DNA of 64,000 nucleotides from Priapulus caudatus (taxonomy: Eukaryota > Priapulida > Priapulimorpha > Priapulimorphida > Priapulidae): the NCBI RefSeq assembly GCF_000485595.1, contig NW_014577281.1, positions 37,690 to 101,689 on the forward strand, given 5' to 3'. This document shows, in pieces, positions 60,564 through 64,000 of the stretch. Within the stretch, counting starts at the first letter, position 1; each line of letters starts with the position of its first letter. A program made the position numbers and the translations under genes. The notes below the pieces were generated by a model. It ran no database searches. It was not told the DNA's origin and saw only the letters and a list, made by a program, of their open reading frames with translations.

Positions 60564-60662
60564 CAGTTTCTCGGCTCAAGGATAGAGAGCATGTCCAGTA
60601 ATAAACATCATCCTATCCAATCACCGTCCTGGACATCATCTCTATCCTTGAACCAGTTTCTC
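60564..60662. mobile_element. 81-bp foldback insertion with 9-bp target duplication
   Basis: The element 60573-60653 runs GGCTCAAGGATAGAGAGCAT...CATCTCTATCCTTGAAC and is flanked by CAGTTTCTC on both sides. A similar end, GGTTCAAGGATAGAGAACAT, appears alone near 16675. Confidence 0.8.
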
Positions 60663-62189
60663 TACTTGGGGTTTATAATGTAGTTGCTGTTGTTTTTGCT
60701 AATTTAGCATTGCAGTTATCGCCACGGAGGTATATACAAAACTTTTTTTTCCACAATTCTAATTAGGATTTTATTAGCCATTATAACAATTCAAAAACAT
60801 AATGCACCTTTTAAAAAAAAATTGTAGTGGATGTGTACAATTTAAAAGCCAAAATGTAGCTGAAACCAAGAATAAACAAAATTTGTTTGCTCAGAAACTA
60901 TGATGTTGGTTACTAAAAGTCTGAGGCTGGAGTTGGAATTTTAATTTAAGTAAGTAATGTTATTTCCAATTGTTACTATGGTAATCTATTGTTGGTCAGA
61001 ATTGAGAAAACCAATTAGTTTCACAAGTTAAATCACTGAAGTTTAAGACTGAATTATAATTCCCTTTCCAAGTGAATCTCCCTGTTTTATGCCAAAAATT
61101 TTAACACTTTATAAACCTTCTCTCCTGGGCTATATTATCATATCTGCTAAGTAGTATATCACCATGACATCACAGTATTGGATTGTATAAGGTCGATGCT
61201 ACTTAAATGTAAACATTTAAGTAATTATTCAATTACTATCCTCTTACTTGAAAGTGTTTTACTGGTTTAGAAATAATAGTTTTATATACATTTTGAATAA
61301 ATTGCATGCAAAATATAGTTTTGAGTAGCGACAGGGTGCCAGTTGAAGGCATCTCGAGGAAAGCGAGCTCTATGCGCTAGTAATGTTGACATATATATGT
61401 AAACAAATCTAATTTGAAATGCCGGTCAGTGCATATATTGGTGGAAGAATGGTGTGCGAGTGTTCTATGACATGTCAGGCTTACTACATACAATTGGTGT
61501 TATGCAAGTAGAACTGGGAAGTATCAGAACGGTCGAGAAAATAGGAAAACGGTTAGGAAAAAACAAGAATTCCTCATTTTAATAATAATTTTAACGATTA
61601 AAATTTTGCCATTGATTGATGCTGTTCATTAAAATTAAGCATTGTTCAATACTGAAACCAAAGGCCGGTAGCTTTGTCTAATCAGTGTGAATTGGGTGCA
61701 CTAACATTTTTTGTTAAAGTTAAAACAGCAACCAATGCTAACAAGTGTCTTGTTAGCAGCAGCCAGCATTATAATAATTGCATGCTGCGGTGTGTCACAC
61801 CCTTTATGTTTGTATAGGAAATACATATAATCTTATAGAAAGTGTAACTTGCTATTGTAATATGTTTTAAAACATAGAATACACAGACTTACTTTATCTT
61901 TAATAATGTAAAATAACAATGTTGATAAATAATATGTAATTTATAATTTATAGTGCGATAATTAATATATATAATAATGTTTTGATTTTGTTCCATTGTG
62001 GGGATGAGTTAAATTGATAGTAAACTATATGTTATGTTAAATGTAATATGTTGAAAATTATTAAAGGGATAGTAGACTCTAGAGGGTTTTACTGCATACA
62101 ACTGTTTACTGTATAACAAATTGTCTATACCCACACGTATTTGTTACCAGATACCTAACTTAATTGTTATAATTAATTACACATCAACG

Positions 62190-62650
62190 CTACGAAATTT
62201 GAACGGCGCAATGACACCCGCGCCCGTGCTACCACCCTGAAAAAGTTGAGTATTTGACAATTTATTTTGCACGTTACAGACAGAGGGCTAATCACAAAAG
62301 TGCAATTATATTTATACCTAAATGCTATTTAACTGAACGATATTCATTTTAGGGCAAATTTATCCCTATTATAACTGAAACTATATGTTGTTTATAAGAT
62401 ATTACAATTCTTTTGCTTTTAAATTAATAAATAAGAAACACCCTCGGTCTGTAGCCCTTGGCTGAAAAGTAGTTTTGCGCAACTCATCAGATCGTCCGCT
62501 TTTAGTGGCGCCACCGTCATTGTAATCAAACTGCAGTCGTCAGTTTTAAAACATTTTTAATAACATTTCTAATGGTGATTGAACCATGAAACTTTTTATG
62601 TAGCGTAATTTTAACCTAAATTAACTGAAAATAACCCTAGAACCTAGAGT
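62190..62650. repeat. Dispersed repeat related to 44850-45600
   Basis: Shares TTTATTTTGCACGTTACAGA, CACAAAAGTGCAATTATA and TAGTGGCGCCACCGTCATTG with the UBE2J1 intronic repeat. It lacks the ~320-bp inner element, so it serves as an empty-site reference. Confidence 0.75.
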
Positions 62651-62879
62651 AAACGATTTTTATTTTCATAATTTAGCTTGTTATGATTACACAAAGTGAA
62701 GTTCTTTAGAGGACACCCCAAGCTGCTATTATAGCATCAAATACAAAAGGTATCTGTCTCATATCTCATTGCACCTACTGGTATAATGTATTAGTTGGCC
62801 ACTTCTGTTAATAGTATGGGAAATATTTCTTAGACTATATCCATACTGGATCAGTAGAAGTAAATGTTAATCCCATTTT

Positions 62880-62945
62880 TAGCTCACCTTGACATCGGCA
62901 AGCTGAGCTATTGCCATGGGTCGTCGTACGTCCGTCCGTCCGTCA
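62880..62945. repeat. Fragment with TAGCTCACC and GTCCGTCC motifs
   Basis: TTTAGCTCACCTTGACATCG ... TACGTCCGTCCGTCCGTCAA. This end-type is similar to the GTCCG/GACGG ends of the dispersed repeats at 42670, 47600 and 52400. Probably a mobile-element terminus. Confidence 0.5.
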
Positions 62946-64000
62946 ACATTTGGCTACGGTCAACGATAACTCAGGAACCGTTTGACCCACATGTTTGAAA
63001 TTGGGTATTGTTGTTACTGCTATGCTCCCATATTAAACGTCCTATTTTGGAGCACGCCAGTCGACGTACTTTCGAGCCACGGCAATTTTTTGGCAAAAAT
63101 GGGAATTGCCATTAATCATTTCAGGTTCAACAGATTTTGCTCATTTTTGGTATGTGAATGAATAAGGGCTAGGGGTTTTGATATTTAAAAAAAATTATGC
63201 AAATTAGGTAGGGTTTGGCAATTATATAGCATATTATATAGACACGCAGATAACAAACAGTCTGTGGTGTCACACTCGTCTGGTTCGTTTTAAAAGATTT
63301 CATTGACAATATCTTTAATGCAAAATTCCTGCTATGAACATATTATGATTTATACTATCATTATTATATTATTATTATTATGATATATATAATGATTTAT
63401 GCTAAGAAACATCAAAGCGGGTGTAGCGCCATCTACCGTCACAAATTGTGATTCATTTTGGTTTATAAATTATTTATAATTTATATATAATATTATTTAT
63501 TATTTTCACATAAGAAATTACACATATAATAATTATCAAGAGTATATAATGGGAGTTCTCTCATATATACTCTTCGTTTCTATAATGTACGTCGATGGTT
63601 CCTTAATTAAAACTGACTTCTTCTCACTCACTCATTTGTGTCCTTTTTTGTGGTGAGCTACAGTGTCATTGACACTTTCATTTTAAATACTAGCCTGGTA
63701 CCTGGCGTTGCTCGGAGAAAAATGCTTAGGATAAACTTTTAAGAGCAAATTCAGCCACATACGCTTACTTAATTCTAAAATATTTTCACCCCCCCCTCCT
63801 TCACCCATACGTTCCTCATCAGAAAGGAAAGAGAAGCTTAGGGGATTCACAATCTAAACACTATCCAGCCACACATACTCAATATACGGGTAAAGATTCC
63901 GGGATGGATAGAAGACCGTAATTACCCTCCCACCAGCATGGTATACACGTGAGGCTGATACTCAGCCAACACTCTAAGGTAGCGGGTGGCTCGGTTGACC

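Larger units (their letters stand above)
53930..64000. other. Gene-poor right third of the window
   Basis: No coding gene is supported. The sequence is AT-rich and dominated by foldback elements, tandem repeats and dispersed repeats listed separately. Remaining stretches (59000-60500, 60700-62150, 62950-63690) show nothing I can interpret. Confidence 0.5.

Overview
The window is eukaryotic nuclear DNA from an invertebrate animal, most likely a marine non-arthropod. The signs are split genes with small GT-AG introns, an AT-rich background, TTAGGG/CCCTAA telomere-type repeats inside the sequence, a very high density of small inverted-repeat mobile elements, and animal gene families (FASTKD, GFPT, ZNF511, UBE2J1, Kazal inhibitors). 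I cannot name the species. A secreted Gly/Tyr-rich protein resembles mollusc shell-matrix proteins in composition, but this does not fix the phylum.

Layout. 1-201: acidic C-terminus of a plus-strand gene cut by the window edge. 930-1590: a ~147-bp tandem repeat. 3800-7147 (minus): a five-exon FASTKD/RAP-domain mitochondrial RNA-binding protein, 690 aa, complete. 8300-10060: small foldback elements and tandem repeats. 10273-11184 (minus): two exons of glucosamine-fructose-6-phosphate aminotransferase (GFPT), followed by a 25-N gap and a GA-rich minisatellite that switches strand. 12400-17100: repeats, a tRNA-like segment and telomere-type arrays. 17128-21646 (plus): ZNF511, 271 aa, with a 2.1-kb mobile element full of minisatellite in its second intron. 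22600-23066: a foldback element carrying CCCTAA arrays. 23494-25906 (plus): a secreted three-domain Kazal protease inhibitor, 205 aa. 29829-33715 (minus): a secreted Gly/Tyr/Arg-rich protein, 175 aa, with a non-coding first exon and a TATA-like promoter. 34000-40400: microsatellites and minisatellites, no gene I can support. 40461-52619 (minus): UBE2J1, a tail-anchored ER ubiquitin-conjugating enzyme. Its middle is present twice in a ~4.9-kb tandem duplication that looks at least partly like an assembly artefact. 53625-53928: a 304-N gap. 54000-64000: no gene recognised, but a dense field of foldback elements.

The genes do not form a pathway; they are ordinary, independently regulated animal genes. 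The most interesting material is the inverted-repeat population. At least ten hairpin-type insertions, 46 bp to 1.5 kb long, are each bounded by an 8- or 9-bp direct repeat that can be read directly. Several 9-bp members share TAG...CTA ends, one carries telomere-type repeats, and one sits inside another. No transposase gene is visible here, so whatever mobilises them must be encoded elsewhere.

Sequence quality is uneven: three N gaps, and one-base indel noise in parts of both duplicate copies. Some apparent gene damage is therefore probably technical.
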